Below are positions 11,057 through 21,725 of a stretch of DNA of 64,000 bases, piece after piece. The stretch's first letter is position 1, and each line of letters begins with the position of its first letter. Under the pieces are notes generated by a model that saw only the letters and a program-made list of their open reading frames with translations, was not told the DNA's origin and did not search any database. The stretch is from assembly GCA_014218235.1 (NCBI GenBank), contig CM024755.1, forward strand, positions 102,156,948-102,220,947. The letters are read 5' to 3'. A program made the translations under genes and the position numbers. The stretch comes from Colocasia esculenta (lineage: Eukaryota; Streptophyta; Magnoliopsida; Alismatales; Araceae).

Positions 11057-11137
11057 GCAAAATAGATAACCATCAACAATTCATCTTTTTCTTCTAAAAG
11101 ATAAAAGATTTGAAAAGAATATTTCACGTGTTAAACA

Positions 11138-11766
11138 AATTGGCACGCCCGGTGGGACATTTCCTACCTTTCATCTCTGTCAAAGAATAGCCTTGTCTCT
11201 AAGGTTGTGACTCCTTGATACTCTTGCAAGAAATCCAAAAGGAAAAATCCTTGTTATTGAAGCTACCCCGACCGAAGTTGCTATTTGAGGAATGAGAAAA
11301 TGAAGGATCTCCTTTGAAGCTGAAATGATGGCATAAAGCTCATTTGAAGTTGTTCCTGCTAATAGGAGGCAACGCCGTTCCAGCCGAAACTGCTGCTGCT
11401 AGGGGCATCAAGCCTGTTGCTACAAAGGGAAAGAAGCCCATCAATGGGGACATCAAGCCGGCGGATACAAAGGGCCAAAAGCACGCACTAGAAGCATCAA
11501 ATATGTTGCCATAAGCGGGGGCACAAACCCACCCCCACGGGGGCAACAAGCTTCCTAAGGTTGAACGCAGCGGGCATATCACCACTGCTACAACTGGGGG
11601 CATTAAGCCCCATGCTTCTTAAGGACAGGTTTACTCGGCTAATTCAATTTCCTCTGGTGTCACCCTTGCTCAACGAGGATGACCTAAAGGCCACAAAAGC
11701 AAGAAGCCGACGGCGATCACCTTGAGATTTGGTAAGAAAATCACCATCAACAATCTTCATGCCTAG
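11138..11766 (+). mobile_element. E1 interior, PBS and leader
   Basis: The PBS is TGGCACGCCCGGTGGGAC at 11141-11158, three bases after the LTR. It is complementary to the 3' end of a tRNA; I did not assign which one. The leader that follows has no long frame. Near 11728-11763 it matches the CCATCAACAATC.TCATGCC start of the E2/E3 leader ORF. The first 507 bases are repeated at 50885-51391. Confidence 0.85.
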
Positions 11767-12177
11767 TGTTGAACCCGAAATAAATCGGGATTTAAACAAA
11801 CCCCGGGCGATAAGATACACCCTGGGGAAACCCGAAACGGCCCAAGTCGCGCTCCGAGATATAGCGCGCACCCAGAGCATCGTGGGGACGAAGCAAGGCG
11901 TACCTCAGACAACAGAATCTGGTGAACGAGCCTTCGTTCAAAGCCGCGCACGATCCTGACGCGTCGAGGACGATGAAATGCACGTGTCCCTCGAAAACGG
12001 GGACAAACGCACGTGGAATGGCCGAAGACGCACGGGCGACGCACGTGTGCACGTGCACGGCACGCGTCGACCAACACCACAGGAACGGGAGGCCCACAAA
12101 GCTCTCTCCCGAGAAGAAGAGGAGGAAATGGCCAAGAAGATGGAGGCCCACCCCCATTTATAGGAGGGGGCCAGGCG

Positions 12178-12535
12178 GTGGCACCCCCGCCAGTCCGCGG
12201 GGATGCACCCCCGCCGGTTAGGCGGGGTGCGCACCCCCGCCGGTTCGGCAGGGGGTGGCACCCCCGCCGGTTAGGCGGGGTACACACCCCCGCCGGTTCG
12301 GCAGGGGGTGGCACACCCGCCGGTTAGGCGGGGTGCACACCCCCGCCGGTTCGGCGGGAGCTGCACCCCCGCCGGTTCGGCCGAGGGTTGCACCCCCGCC
12401 GGTTCGGCAGGGGGTTGCACCCCCGCCGGTTCAGGCAGGGTGTGCACCCCCCCCCCCCCGCCAATTCGGACGGGGTGCACCCCCGCCAGTCCGCGCAGGG
12501 AGTGCACCCCCGCCAGTCGTGCACCCCCGCCGATC
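12178..12535. repeat. solo LTR U3 palindrome array (CCCCGCC/GGCGGGG)
   Basis: About twelve units of the type CACCCCCGCCGGTTAGGCGG, forming CCCCGCC-GGTTA-GGCGGGG and weaker variants. It ends about 105 bp before the TATA box at 12641. Open frames on both strands here are repeat artefacts. Confidence 0.88.
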
Positions 12536-12640
12536 AATGCCTCTGCCGCGCTGCCTCAGCGCTCGCGCCCGTCCTCGACGCTCGAGCCCGAACACCCCCG
12601 CCGGGCCGTGTACCTCCGCCGGTATGCCCCCCGCGAATGC

Positions 12641-12650
12641 TATAAATAGG
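12641..12650 (+). promoter_or_regulatory. solo LTR TATA box
   Basis: TATAAATAGG between the palindrome array and the downstream repeats, in the same relative place as in E1 and E2. Confidence 0.7.
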
Positions 12651-12884
12651 GGGGCATACCCCCATTGCAACGGCACGCCATTCGGCCTACGCAAACGCGC
12701 CTACAAAGGAAAGATCCCGCTGGTGCGAAAAACCGCAGAGCCCCCTGCGAACACTTCGACTGGTCCGTGCGCGAGCTTATATAGGCCGCACGTGTCAACA
12801 CCCGTTGGTGCTTCGTCTCCGTGGCCGGGCCCTCCTGCGCTCGCCCCATAGAGATGCCACAGGTTGTTACGAGACCCCCGTTGG

Positions 12885-13215
12885 CCATGTTTAAGTCCTC
12901 CGGTGTCATAAAATGACATACGTCGAGGCCCCATATGTTTAAGTCCTCCAGTGTCATAAAATGACATACGTCGAGGCCCCATATGTTTAAGTCCTTTGGT
13001 GTCATAAAATGACATACGTCGAGGCCCCATATGTTTAAGTCCTTCGGTGTCATAAAATGACATACGTCGAGGCATATGTTTAAGCCCTCCGGTGTCATAA
13101 AATGACACACGTCGAGGCCCATGTGTAAGTCCTCCGGTGTCATAAAACGACACTCGTCGAGGCGCGTATTCAAGTTCTCCGGTGTCACAAAATGACATAC
13201 GTAGAGGCATGTTAC
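12885..13215 (+). repeat. about six tandem units of 45-60 bp in the solo LTR
   Basis: Each unit has GTTTAAGTCCTCCGG, then TGTCATAAAATGACA (a perfect palindrome with a three-base loop) and CGTCGAGGCC. Unit length varies slightly. The long minus-strand frames over it are a consequence of the repeat. Confidence 0.85.
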
Positions 13216-13512
13216 CTTGTGGAGGCACAAACACCCCATTAGTAACAAAAATGTACTCCTTACCATGTAAACGTCCGACGGAGGCACAAACACCCTGTCG
13301 TCGACGTCCATGTACATGACTTGTTGTATACACGCCCAGTGGAGGTACAAAACCCCATTAAAGGCGCAAATGTAAATGTCATAAATATAAATGACATGAG
13401 CATGCTTGAATAAAATTGTGGAAATTTATTTGTCATCTGCCTTTTCTTCTTTAAAGTTCGGCATACGGTCTTTTAATAAACATTACGCATTCGAAGGTAT
13501 TCGAGTGTTATA

Positions 13513-13699
13513 CTCGATGTAAATGAAACATCGACTTCGGTCGGTGGGGAACGGTCCAGTACACGACCACTCCAATCGCCCTAAACGCGAGCGCACGCGG
13601 AAAATAAATGAAATGAAATTCGAGGGTATCAGGGTTCGCACCCAATACCCCTCGCAAAATAAATCTTTGTCTGTTTCCCGTAAACAGTCTGGCACGCCC
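13513..13699 (+). promoter_or_regulatory. conserved LTR block with PBS-like motif, solo LTR copy
   Basis: CTCGATGTAAATGAAACATCGA, GTCGGTGGGGA and GTCCAGTACACGAC match E1. CTGTTT-CCCGT-AAACAG and TGGCACGCCC (13690-13699) follow. The LTR ends 71 bases later. Confidence 0.85.
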
Positions 13700-13775
13700 A
13701 AAATTCGTCATTTCAGAAAAGAAGTGAGGAAAAAATAAAGTCGAAGGGAAATTAAATCCGCGTTCCAACACCTAG

Positions 13776-15295
13776 CTTGACAAAGGCGAAGATCGAAAGC
13801 AAAATCCAAGGAGGTAAATCTCGAAAAAGAAATATCAAATTGAATCTCGAGCAAAGCCAAAAGGGCAATACTCGAGAACAAAATGTCGAAACAAATATTG
13901 GGCAAAACCAAAAAGAGGTAAGGTCCAAGATAAAGATGCTGAGTGTATCTATGAGCAAAGCCACAAAGGCAAAATGAAGATGTGGTCTCTGAAGTCAAGC
14001 TCCAGACAGATCAGAAAGCAAGACAACAAGAAGATAACAATATGGCGAACTGCTCAAAATCCCAGCAGGCAATCAATGCCACCTTTTAATTGCAACAATT
14101 CCAACTCTGGGGGCATTCCTTTACTGCCTGCAAAGACAGAAATCTCCTCTATGACCAAGCTGACTAGAGCTAAGAAGCAGGAGAAGAATAAAAGAAAAAA
14201 TTTGAAAAGGAGGCTGAAGAAATATGCTGAAAAATTAACTTCCGCTGAGGGCATCAAGACAAAGTGCTTCCTTCCGAAGCCTAAATGTCAACATGGCACA
14301 TGTCCAAAGCCGCTCTTGTTATCAAGGCACAACACCACCCCACCTTTGGTTGTGGTTGCTTGAAATAGCAAAGTGAAGGCATCTTCATGATGCTAAGTGC
14401 CAACGAAATCCATGTGGTTGTTCCTACTAGCTGAGGGAACCGTCGCCAAGGTAGAAAACCTGTTGCGGCCATATCCAAGTCTGAAATGGCTCATCCATGC
14501 CAAGAAAAGAAAAAATTGAAAACACATGTGGCTAGATGAAGGCCAACCGATCTTGCTATGGGACTGTCATGTCCCTATTGTGCTATTACTACAACATGCT
14601 CTGCCATTTACATCAAGTTAAGGCGGAAATAAACGAAAGCCAGTGCATCAGTAGAAATCCAAAACCGGCAAGTTCAAACAAAGGGGACAACCCTATCATC
14701 GCCTACATCAAGTCAATGCAAAAATGAAAGAACATGGCATCCAAGTCTCACAATGAAAAGGGGGCATGGTCAGAAGCCACAGCCCCGAAGGACAAGCAAG
14801 GGGGGGCTTTCATATGCAATAACTTTGTATGAAACAAATGTGGGGTCATCAAGGACAAGGCCTGAACAATCAAGACAATCCAGTGTAGATAAATCTACCC
14901 AGTTGTCTGCCCAACGGCAAGCCAAGAGGTTGATTGGGTCAAAAAAATTCTTGAAGAATGAAAGCCTCCAAGGCAACAACCCAAGCAAAATGCCAACTCA
15001 GAAAGCCAAAAGGCATACCTGGGAATGAAAACTCAAAGAAAAGTCGGAGGTAAATATCAAATAATGCTCAGAATAAAGTCTCGGGCGAAACCTCAAGCAA
15101 GAAGCTCTGACAAACAAGAATTCAAGAAGAAGTCCAAAGTGAAGGACTCTCAGCCCAGTCCCTAGCAAAGCCAGCAAGGCAAGTCTAAGGAAGAAGGCTT
15201 CAAACAAAGTCCCGGGAAGAGCCATAAAGGCGAACCTGGCAAAGAAAGGATGACGACAGAGCCATAAAGGCAAAAAAAAAATGCTCGCGACAACT
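13776..15295 (+). repeat. E1 leader with RYC-type hairpin units
   Basis: Repeated units such as CTCGAG-CAAA-GCC-AAAA-GGGC followed by CTCGAG (about 13848-13877) and AGCAAAGCCAGCAAGGC (near 15170). The central part (14040-14750) is less regular and carries short frames without recognisable domains. It corresponds in position to the leader of E2. Confidence 0.6.
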
Positions 15296-15533
15296 GTCTC
15301 CAATTCTGGCAAGATCGTCCAGCTTGGTGGAGGCGAGCCAACCATGCTAAGGGACATATGTGTTCCAATACTTTCAATTTCAACCTCCAACAGTTTCGCA
15401 CTCCTTTGCCAAGTGCGAGAAAACATTTCAACCTTCAAAAAGAGGTCCATACGATTGGGGGCAATACAACAAAAGAATGACCATTGAAGATGAACCAGAT
15501 GCAAGTCTTCAAGAAGGAGACCTGTGTAATAGA
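15296..15533 (+). pseudogene. remnant of the ORF preceding gag in E1
   Basis: The frame reading IVQLGGGEPTMLRDICVPIL, then STSNSFALLCQV, aligns with E2's GLQVRLDGSQPITLRDRYVP and TSNRFSVLRRF (30829-31218). The family relation is therefore visible, but the function of this protein is unknown to me. It is cut by the Copia solo LTR at 15534, and I did not find its continuation after 17262 with confidence. Confidence 0.6.
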
Positions 15534-17262
15534 AAAACTGTTGGGTTGAGTGTAATTTCATATCATTTCCCCTCCTATTTTGATGATGACAAATGTGATT
15601 TGAATGCAAATTAATTGAAACATGATAAACACATTTCACCTGAAATACATATTCAAAAAACATGTTTCAAAGCACACTTATCATTTGTACTCATAATAAA
15701 ATATTTTACTAATGATATAAGTGTTTAATTTTCAGGTACAAAGACTTTTTGCAAAGATGGTGTCGACACACCCCACAATGGTGTCGACACAACACCTCAG
15801 ACTCAAAGGCAAAAAGCTGAAGAAATGCTAAGACTGTGTCGACACTAGTCAAAAAACAGGTCGACACGAGTTGCAGATTCCAGGAATTAGTCTACCCAGG
15901 TCGACATAGGATGAGGGCAGGTCGACACTGGACCTCGCTCCCAGAACAGCCTGTTTTCAGAATTGGGACAGCAGGTCGACACCACCACCAGGGCAGGTCG
16001 ACACTGGATCAATTCCCAGAACAGTCTGTTTGAAGAATGGGACAGCAGGTCGACGCAAGATGAGAGCAGGTCGACACTGGACCTCGTTCCCAGAACAGCC
16101 TGTTGTCAGATTTGGGACAGTGTGTCGACACCACCACCAGGGCAGGTCGACACACTACGGAAATATTCCAACTTAAGATGGATGATTGCCACGTGTCAGC
16201 CTAGGGCGATGGTGTATCAACCTAGGATCGTGTGCCCTTGTACCTAAAGGGTATCTTTGGAATCTTTTGGGTATAAAAGGCCCCCAATTGGCTATCCATC
16301 ACATTAAGAGACCCAACGAACTCTTGGAGCCTCCAGAAAGTTTCCTTTGGTGGCGAGAAGAGATCATCTCCCTCCTCTGCTCTCCTGGTGTCTTCTGAAG
16401 ACCAATTCTCATCAATTCGATTGTGAGAATTGGGGTGTGATCGTTGAAGAAGCATTTGAAGCGCCTCAAGGAAGCAGATCAAGTAGAAGCATCCGTTGGA
16501 GAAGATTTCAAAGAAGATCCCCAAGTTCAAAAGTGCAGAGCATCGCTTGGGACTTCAAGAATCCAAGCCTCTTCCCAATCTGAGCTTCTACAAGGGAGTA
16601 CACTGAAGAACAAAGTCTTTTCATACAATCCTCATTGTACTTTTGTTCTTCTGAGACATTTTGAGATTGTGCAAGTGCTTCTGCATAATTCTCATGAATG
16701 TTCTCATGTTCGACATGATCTGCTGCTAGAAGATCTATGTCTTGTGTTGGTGTCTAGCAAAGTTGTTTGTGAGCCATTGTGCTCAGTTTGAGTCGTCGAA
16801 CTCAAGTGTTTGTTGAGCAGTCTTGCTCAGGGATCTAGAGTAGTCTTACTCTAGAGTTGTGTGAGTTGTAAGCTCAGGTGTTGGAGTTGTCTGGCTCCAG
16901 TGGGTGTGTTACCCAAGTTGTTTAGTGAATCCTCACTGGGTGTGAGGGGTGGATGTAGGAATCACATGGGTGATTTCCGAACCACCTAAAAATCTCTGTG
17001 CACTTGTCTATTTGTGGTTTGATTCTATTATCCGTTAGATGCTTGCATAGGATCGTTTAAGATTCACTTAATCAACTGGTTTCTCATCTATTTTATCAAC
17101 TCACTTAACATCTCATCAGATCTGTGTTTTTCACTGTTAAAATTACCTCTGATTCTCAAAGTATTTTTAAATTGCTTAAGCTTCCGCATAGAGTGGCATA
17201 GATCTATTCATCCCCCCCCCCTTCTAGATCTTATCCACCCTTTTCCTCGATCCTTCAAAAAC
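15534..17262 (+). mobile_element. solo Copia-type LTR with AAAAC target duplication
   Basis: The LTR is 15539-17257 (1719 bp), starting TGTTGGGTTGAG and ending CTTCA, between AAAAC at 15534-15538 and 17258-17262. TTTGATGATGACAAATG near the start and the C-rich TTCATCCCCCC stretch near the end are typical of SIRE/Maximus-like Copia LTRs; that family call is tentative. TATAAAAGG is at 16272-16280. No interior or partner LTR is present. Confidence 0.8.
15755..16160 (+). repeat. GTCGACAC-centred tandem repeats in the Copia LTR U3
   Basis: About nine occurrences of GGTCGACAC or TGTCGACAC, each with a GTCGAC palindrome, spaced irregularly. They include a roughly 125-bp higher-order unit with CCCAGAACAGCCTGTT and GGGACAG. 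They lie about 110 bp upstream of the TATA box. Confidence 0.85.
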
Positions 17263-17875
17263 ATGGGCAGACAAGCCCTCCAAAATGTCAGGCCAGAAAC
17301 AAGTTGCACTCTAAAACTGCAACCCTCTACGTCTGCAAGGACGAAAGGGAAAAGTCGTGTATCAGAAGTCCAACTTCACACCTCAAATCTCATAACCAAT
17401 CCGAGTGGAAGAGGGGAATCATGTATGGGTCTCAACGACATGTGTATCGGTCTTTGACAGACTAGGGGCACCATCCCACGTAGGCTTACAAATACCAAAG
17501 AACCGGCAGATCGCCCAAATGTCTGCCAAATCCAAAGAAGTCGCAGACGCCTGCAAGTTAAAGGGGCCCATTGATGTTGGGACATATTATCGAAGATTGT
17601 TACATTTTCAAAGATAAGGTGGAGAAGGCAATTCAAAACCGCCTCATCACAATGCAAAATGGCCCAGTCCACTATAACCTCATGAGTGGGAGAAACCAAA
17701 TCGATCGGTCAACATGATCTGCCAATCAATCAATGTAATCCATACACTGGAGGAAGTCCAAGAAAGCCAGTAACAAGAAAGAATCCTCAATCAAAACCAG
17801 CCACTTATAATGAAGAATGGCCGACACTCCAAGTTAAACCCCTAGCTGAATCTAAGGGATAAACAATCCTTATCA
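17263..17875 (+). pseudogene. E1 Gag fragment with half of a zinc knuckle
   Basis: Around 17568-17690 the sequence reads MLGHIIEDCYIFKDKVEKAI followed by QNRLI. This matches the E2 knuckle GHVIEDCYIFKNEAQKIIQ (32825-32890), with the GH and C ligands, but the preceding CPYH is lost or shifted out of frame. The rest of the interval has no recognisable domain. Directly after it the sequence passes into 3' hairpin arrays, so protease, RT, RNase H and integrase have all been deleted. Confidence 0.65.
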
Positions 17876-17879
17876 ATAA

Positions 17880-18585
17880 TGCTCGTGAGAAAATTTCTGG
17901 ACCAAGCCAAAAAGGCCAATTCCAGCCACTAAATGATCAGTCAAACCCAGAACCAAGTGAGAAATACGAGCTCCAAAAGCAAAATGTTAATCCAAGCTTT
18001 GGAGTAAGCCAAAAAGGCCAGTTTCAGGGGTAAATATCAGATGCCAAGTGAAGTTTGGACCAAGCCAGAAAGGCCAGTTCCAGAGGTAAATATCAGATGC
18101 CAAGTCAAGTTTGGACTAAGCTAGAAAGGCCAGATCCAAGAACCAAATGTTGAATCAAGCTTTGAACCAAGCCAAAAATGCTAGCTCTGAAAAAACCAAA
18201 TGTCAAGACAAGCTTTGGACCAAGCCGAAAGGGCAAGATCCAAGAACTAAATATGGAATCGAGCTCTGGGTCAAGCGAAGGCCGGCTCCGGCAAGTAAAT
18301 GTCAAGTTGAAGCCCTGGACCAAGTCAGAAAGGCAAGCTCTAGGGATAAACCTCAAATTGGGCTTCGGACCAAGTTAGGAAGGCCAACTCCAGAAACCAA
18401 ATGATGCTTCCGCCCTTGGACCAAGCCAAGGCCAGCTCCAGAAGCCAAACGACGAATCAATCTCTGGACCAAGATAGAAAAGCAAGTTCCAGAAACCAAA
18501 CGATGAATCAATCTTTAGATCAAGCCATGAAGACGGGGCCAGAAACCGCCCCACGGTCAAGTTCTGGACAAATCAGAGGATGAGC
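17880..18585 (+). repeat. E1 hairpin array, CTGGA...TCCAG type
   Basis: About ten units such as CTGGACCAAGCC-AAAAA-GGC followed by CAATTCCAG, and CCCTGGACCAAGTCAGAAAG followed by GCAAGCTCTAGGG. The outer arms and the inner GCC/GGC (or GTC) stem stay complementary while the bases vary. Confidence 0.75.
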
Positions 18586-18599
18586 CAAATGAGAAGTCG

Positions 18600-18854
18600 A
18601 TGGCAGAATCAGCCTTCCAACATCCTGGTCTCTTTATGGCCGAATTTCAATACTTGCCGCCCGAAACAATCGAGCAAGCAATTGATATTATGTTCCAAAT
18701 GCACCAGAAGGAAACTGATTGGGTTGATTTGACGTCAAAAGATATCGTCAGCCTAAACTCCTTGAAAAGAGAGTCCGACATGGCAACCCTAACTGGGAGG
18801 TGTCCCTCAACCCCCCCAACCCAAAAGCGGGAGTCCTTTCACCAACAAAATTAG
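18600..18854 (+). CDS. unrecognised 84-residue open frame in E1
   Basis: It starts MAESAFQHPGLFMAEFQYLP and contains IEQAIDIMFQMHQKETDWVD. The composition is protein-like (balanced, no repeat), unlike the surrounding arrays. I do not recognise the family and see no catalytic motif. It could be a leftover of a coding region of the ancestral element. No partner was found in E2 at the same place. Confidence 0.35.
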   Translation: MAESAFQHPGLFMAEFQYLPPETIEQAIDIMFQMHQKETDWVDLTSKDIVSLNSLKRESDMATLTGRCPSTPPTQKRESFHQQN

Positions 18855-19428
18855 CATGGTGCCACAAAGGCCGAGGGAAAAACCACCGTGGCAACAAATC
18901 AATGCTGCAACGTGGGGCAGTAGCGCCCTCACCAACCCTTGAAAGATACACAAATTTTCAATTTGAAGAAAAAGAGAGTGAATGAATGAATGGCCAACGA
19001 ATGGGGAATCACGATATACCCCATTTTGATGTGCTCATCCTTGTCCCACCGTGGCAACCGTCTCTCCAATTCCTACGAAACCTAAACATTGGCCAACAAA
19101 CCATCATGGTCGGTCAAGTCAAATCCTTTAGCCAACAAACCAAAATGGAAGGCTAACCCATACCTCGTTTGGCCAACAAACCATCATGGTCGGCCCAAAT
19201 CATATCCCTCTTGGCCAGCAAACCAATAAAGTTGGCTAAGCCATGCCCCTTTCAGCTAGTAAACCTCCACGGTAAGCTGTACCTCCCTTAGCCAGCAAAC
19301 TGAAAATGGTAGGCTAACCCAAACCTTGGCCAGCAAGCCAAAATGGTAGGCTAAATCCAAATAGCAAATCCTCTAACCCAATGTTCCGTGGCCCCGCTCC
19401 GGATTCTAAACGTTCAAAAAAAATGGGG

Positions 19429-19640
19429 CTTAAAATAGAGGTGCTTCGGCGGACTTTGCCACGTTTATGATAATCGTGGCTAAGGGTAAAAAGGCCCAAA
19501 ATCCGGCTGAGGTGAAAACCCGAAAGGGCGCCTCAGGCAAAAATGGATAACCCCTCAACGTGAAAACCCGTAAGGGCGCGTTGGAAAAAGCTAGAGGGGG
19601 CCAGCTTCGGTGAAAACCCGAAAGGGAGCCGAAATTGGTA
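19429..19640 (+). ncRNA. four-stem GNRA module, copy A
   Basis: Stem 0 is GCCACG/CGTGGC. Stem 1 is CTGAGG/CCTCAG with inner CCC-GAAA-GGG. Stem 2 is CAACG/CGTTG with CCC-GTAA-GGG. Stem 3 is CTTCGG/CCGAAA-like with CCC-GAAA-GGG. Each of stems 1-3 has a TGAAAA 5' internal loop and a two-base 3' side. A likely structured element in the retrotransposon RNA; function unknown. Confidence 0.7.
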
Positions 19641-20218
19641 ATGTGAAAAAAAAAAGGGTAGGCTTTATGGCCGGCCAAATCAAGAAATCTTTCTCATACC
19701 CTTGGCCAACAAGCCTATATGGCCGGCCAAATCAAAATTCAACTGGAAATCAAACTCAACTCCTTAGCCAGCAAACCACAAAGGTAGGCTAAGCCGAAAT
19801 CTGAACTCTTACTTAGCCAGCAAACCACAAAGGTAGACTAAGCCCGAATATAAACATTTCCTTAGCCAGCAAACCACAAAGGTAGGCTAAACCCGAATCT
19901 GAATTCTTCCTTAGCCAACAAACCACAAAGGTAGGCTAAGTTTGAAATCAGACCCTTTCCTTAACCAGCAAACCACAAAGGTAGGCTAAACCCAAAATCT
20001 GAATCCACTCCTTAGCCAGCAAACCACCAAGGTAGGCTAAGCTCGAAATCCGAATCACTCCTTAGCTAGCAAACCAAAAAGGTAGGCTATGCCCGAAATC
20101 TGAAGCATTCTTTGGCCAACAAACCACCAAGGTAGGCCAAGTCAAAACCCAGAAAGTCAAACCCAGAATCCAAAAACTCCAGTTACTTCATTCAAAAAAA
20201 AAAGAAGAAAAAGAAAAT

Positions 20219-20434
20219 TGGGGCTTAAAATAGAGGTGCCCCGACGGACCCAAATATGTGGTATCTCATGTATTTGGGGGTAAAAATGTCGAAAACCCGG
20301 CTGAGGTGAAAATCCGAAAGAGCGCCTCAGGCAAAAATGGGTAACCCCTCAACGTGAAGACCCGCAAGGGCGCGTTGGAAAAAGCTAGAGGGGGCCAGCC
20401 TCGGCGAAAACCTGAAAGGGCGCCGAAGTTGGTA
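20219..20434 (+). ncRNA. four-stem GNRA module, copy B
   Basis: Stem 0 is CAAATATG with TGTATTTG, quite different from copy A but still paired. Stem 1 has inner TCC-GAAA-GAG (one mismatch). Stem 2 has CCC-GCAA-GGG inside CAACG/CGTTG. Stem 3 has CCT-GAAA-GGG (T-G wobble) inside CTCGG/CCGAA-like arms. Confidence 0.7.
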
Positions 20435-21144
20435 ATATGCAAAAAAAAGTGAAAAAAAAAAAATATTTTTCAAATCCTTGGCCAACAAGCCTTTATGGCC
20501 GGCCAGATCAAAATTCAACCCGAAATGAAACTCATTTCTTAGCCAGCAAACCACAAAGGTAGGCTAAGCTTGAAATCAAATCTCTTCCTTAGCCAACAAA
20601 CCACAAAGGTAGGCTAAGCTTGAAATCAAACCCTCTTAGCCAGCAAACCACCAAGGTAGGCTAAGCCCGAAATCTGAATCATGCCTTAGCCAGCAAACCA
20701 CAAAAGTAGGCTAACCCGAAAACCAAATTGTTTTCTTAGCCAGCAAACCACAAAGGTAGGCTAACCTGAAAACCAAATCTCTTTCTTAGCCAGCAAACCA
20801 CAAAGGTAGGCTAAGTCAAATCCAAAAACCAAAATCTTTCCTTAGCCAACAAACCACAAAGGTAGGCTAAGTCCAAACCAAACCTCAATTTCTTAGCCAG
20901 CAAACCACAAAGGTAGGTTAAGTATAATTCGAACATCAATTTCTTAGCCAGCAAACCGCCAAGGTAGGCTAACCCAAAAGTCAAATTCCTTCCTTAGCCA
21001 GCAAACCACAAAGGTAGGCTAAATCCAAACCAAATCCCCTTCTTGGCCAACAAACCACCAAGGTAGGCTGAGTCAAAACCCAAAATCCAAATCTAGAATC
21101 CAAAATTCTGGTTACCCCATTCAAAAAAAAAGAGAGAAAAAAAA

Positions 21145-21364
21145 ATGGGGGCTTAAAATAGAGGTGCCCCGACGGACTCAAGTATATGACATCTCATGTA
21201 TTTGGGGGTAAAAATGTCGAAAACCCGGCTGAGGTGAAAACCCGAAAGGGCGCCTCAGGCAAAAATGGGTAACCCCTCAACGTGAAAACCCGCAAGGGCG
21301 CGTTGGAAAAAACTAGAGGGGGCCAGCTTCGGTGAAAACCCGCAAAGGGCGCTGGAGTTGGTAA
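21145..21364 (+). ncRNA. four-stem GNRA module, copy C
   Basis: Stem 0 is CAAGTATATG/CATGTATTTG. Stem 1 has CCC-GAAA-GGG and stem 2 CCC-GCAA-GGG. Stem 3 has CCC-GCAAA-GGG inside CAGCTTCGG/CTGGAGTTG, where every pair is Watson-Crick or G-U. One inner loop is five bases, the only clear departure from a tetraloop. Confidence 0.7.
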
Positions 21365-21725
21365 TATAAAAGAAAAAAAAGAGAAGAAGAAAGAAAAAAT
21401 TTCTCATTGGTAAGCCGCTTTGTTGCAAACACTCATTCTGCCTTGGCCAGCAAACCATGAAGATAGGCCAAGTCAAAACCGAAATCTCAAACCTTAGCCA
21501 GCAAACCATAAAAGTAGGCTAGGCCCGAAATCAAATTCCTCTCTTAGCCAGCAAACCACCAAGGTAGGCTAAACCCTAAAACCCCTGACCAGCAAACCAC
21601 AAAGGTAGGTCAGAGCAATACCCAAATTCCAAAAAAAAAACTTCAGCCCCCAAGCCACAAAGGCTGGCCAAGCCGAAACAATTCCCAAACTTCAAGTCCA
21701 AAATCCAAACTCGTGGCTACTCCAC

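Larger units (their letters stand above)
6846..11137 (+). mobile_element. E1 5' LTR (4292 bp)
   Basis: It starts TGTTGGATG and ends GTGTTAAACA, directly before the PBS. The same sequence recurs from 22919 and, after the hAT, to 50884. TATAAAAGG at 8097-8105 marks the probable promoter, so about 3 kb lies downstream of it in R and U5, which is exceptionally long. The unoccupied hAT target (ATCCCCACGTGGAAG) is at 7502-7516. Open frames inside come from tandem repeats and are not genes. Left flank CAAAG (6841-6845) would be the target duplication, but the right copy is lost. Confidence 0.92.
11762..13775 (+). mobile_element. solo Gypsy LTR with CCTAG target duplication
   Basis: The LTR is 11767-13770 (2004 bp), starting TGTTGAACCC and ending TTCCAACA. 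Identical CCTAG copies flank it at 11762-11766 and 13771-13775, proving an insertion later reduced to one LTR by LTR-LTR recombination. It belongs to a third family: its U3 differs completely from E1 and E2, but it shares the palindrome-array layout and the conserved block before the 3' end. The surrounding E1 sequence joins cleanly across it. Confidence 0.93.
19080..21685 (+). repeat. E1 hairpin array, TTAGCC...GGCTAA type, with three four-stem modules inside
   Basis: Dozens of units of consensus TTAGCC-AGCAA-ACC-ACAAA followed by GGT-A-GGCTAA. Each can fold as a six-base outer stem, an asymmetric loop, and a three-base inner stem. Variants keep pairing: TTGGCC/GGCCAA (20112-20140), TGACC/GGTCA (near 21590) and CAGCT/AGCTG (near 19254). 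Linkers of 10-25 bases between units are variable. The array is interrupted at 19429, 20219 and 21145 by the four-stem module. Confidence 0.85.

Noticed and set aside
12255..13350. 198- to 236-residue frames in the solo LTR
   Set aside because: Low-complexity translations of tandem repeats; no domain; located in a proven solo LTR.
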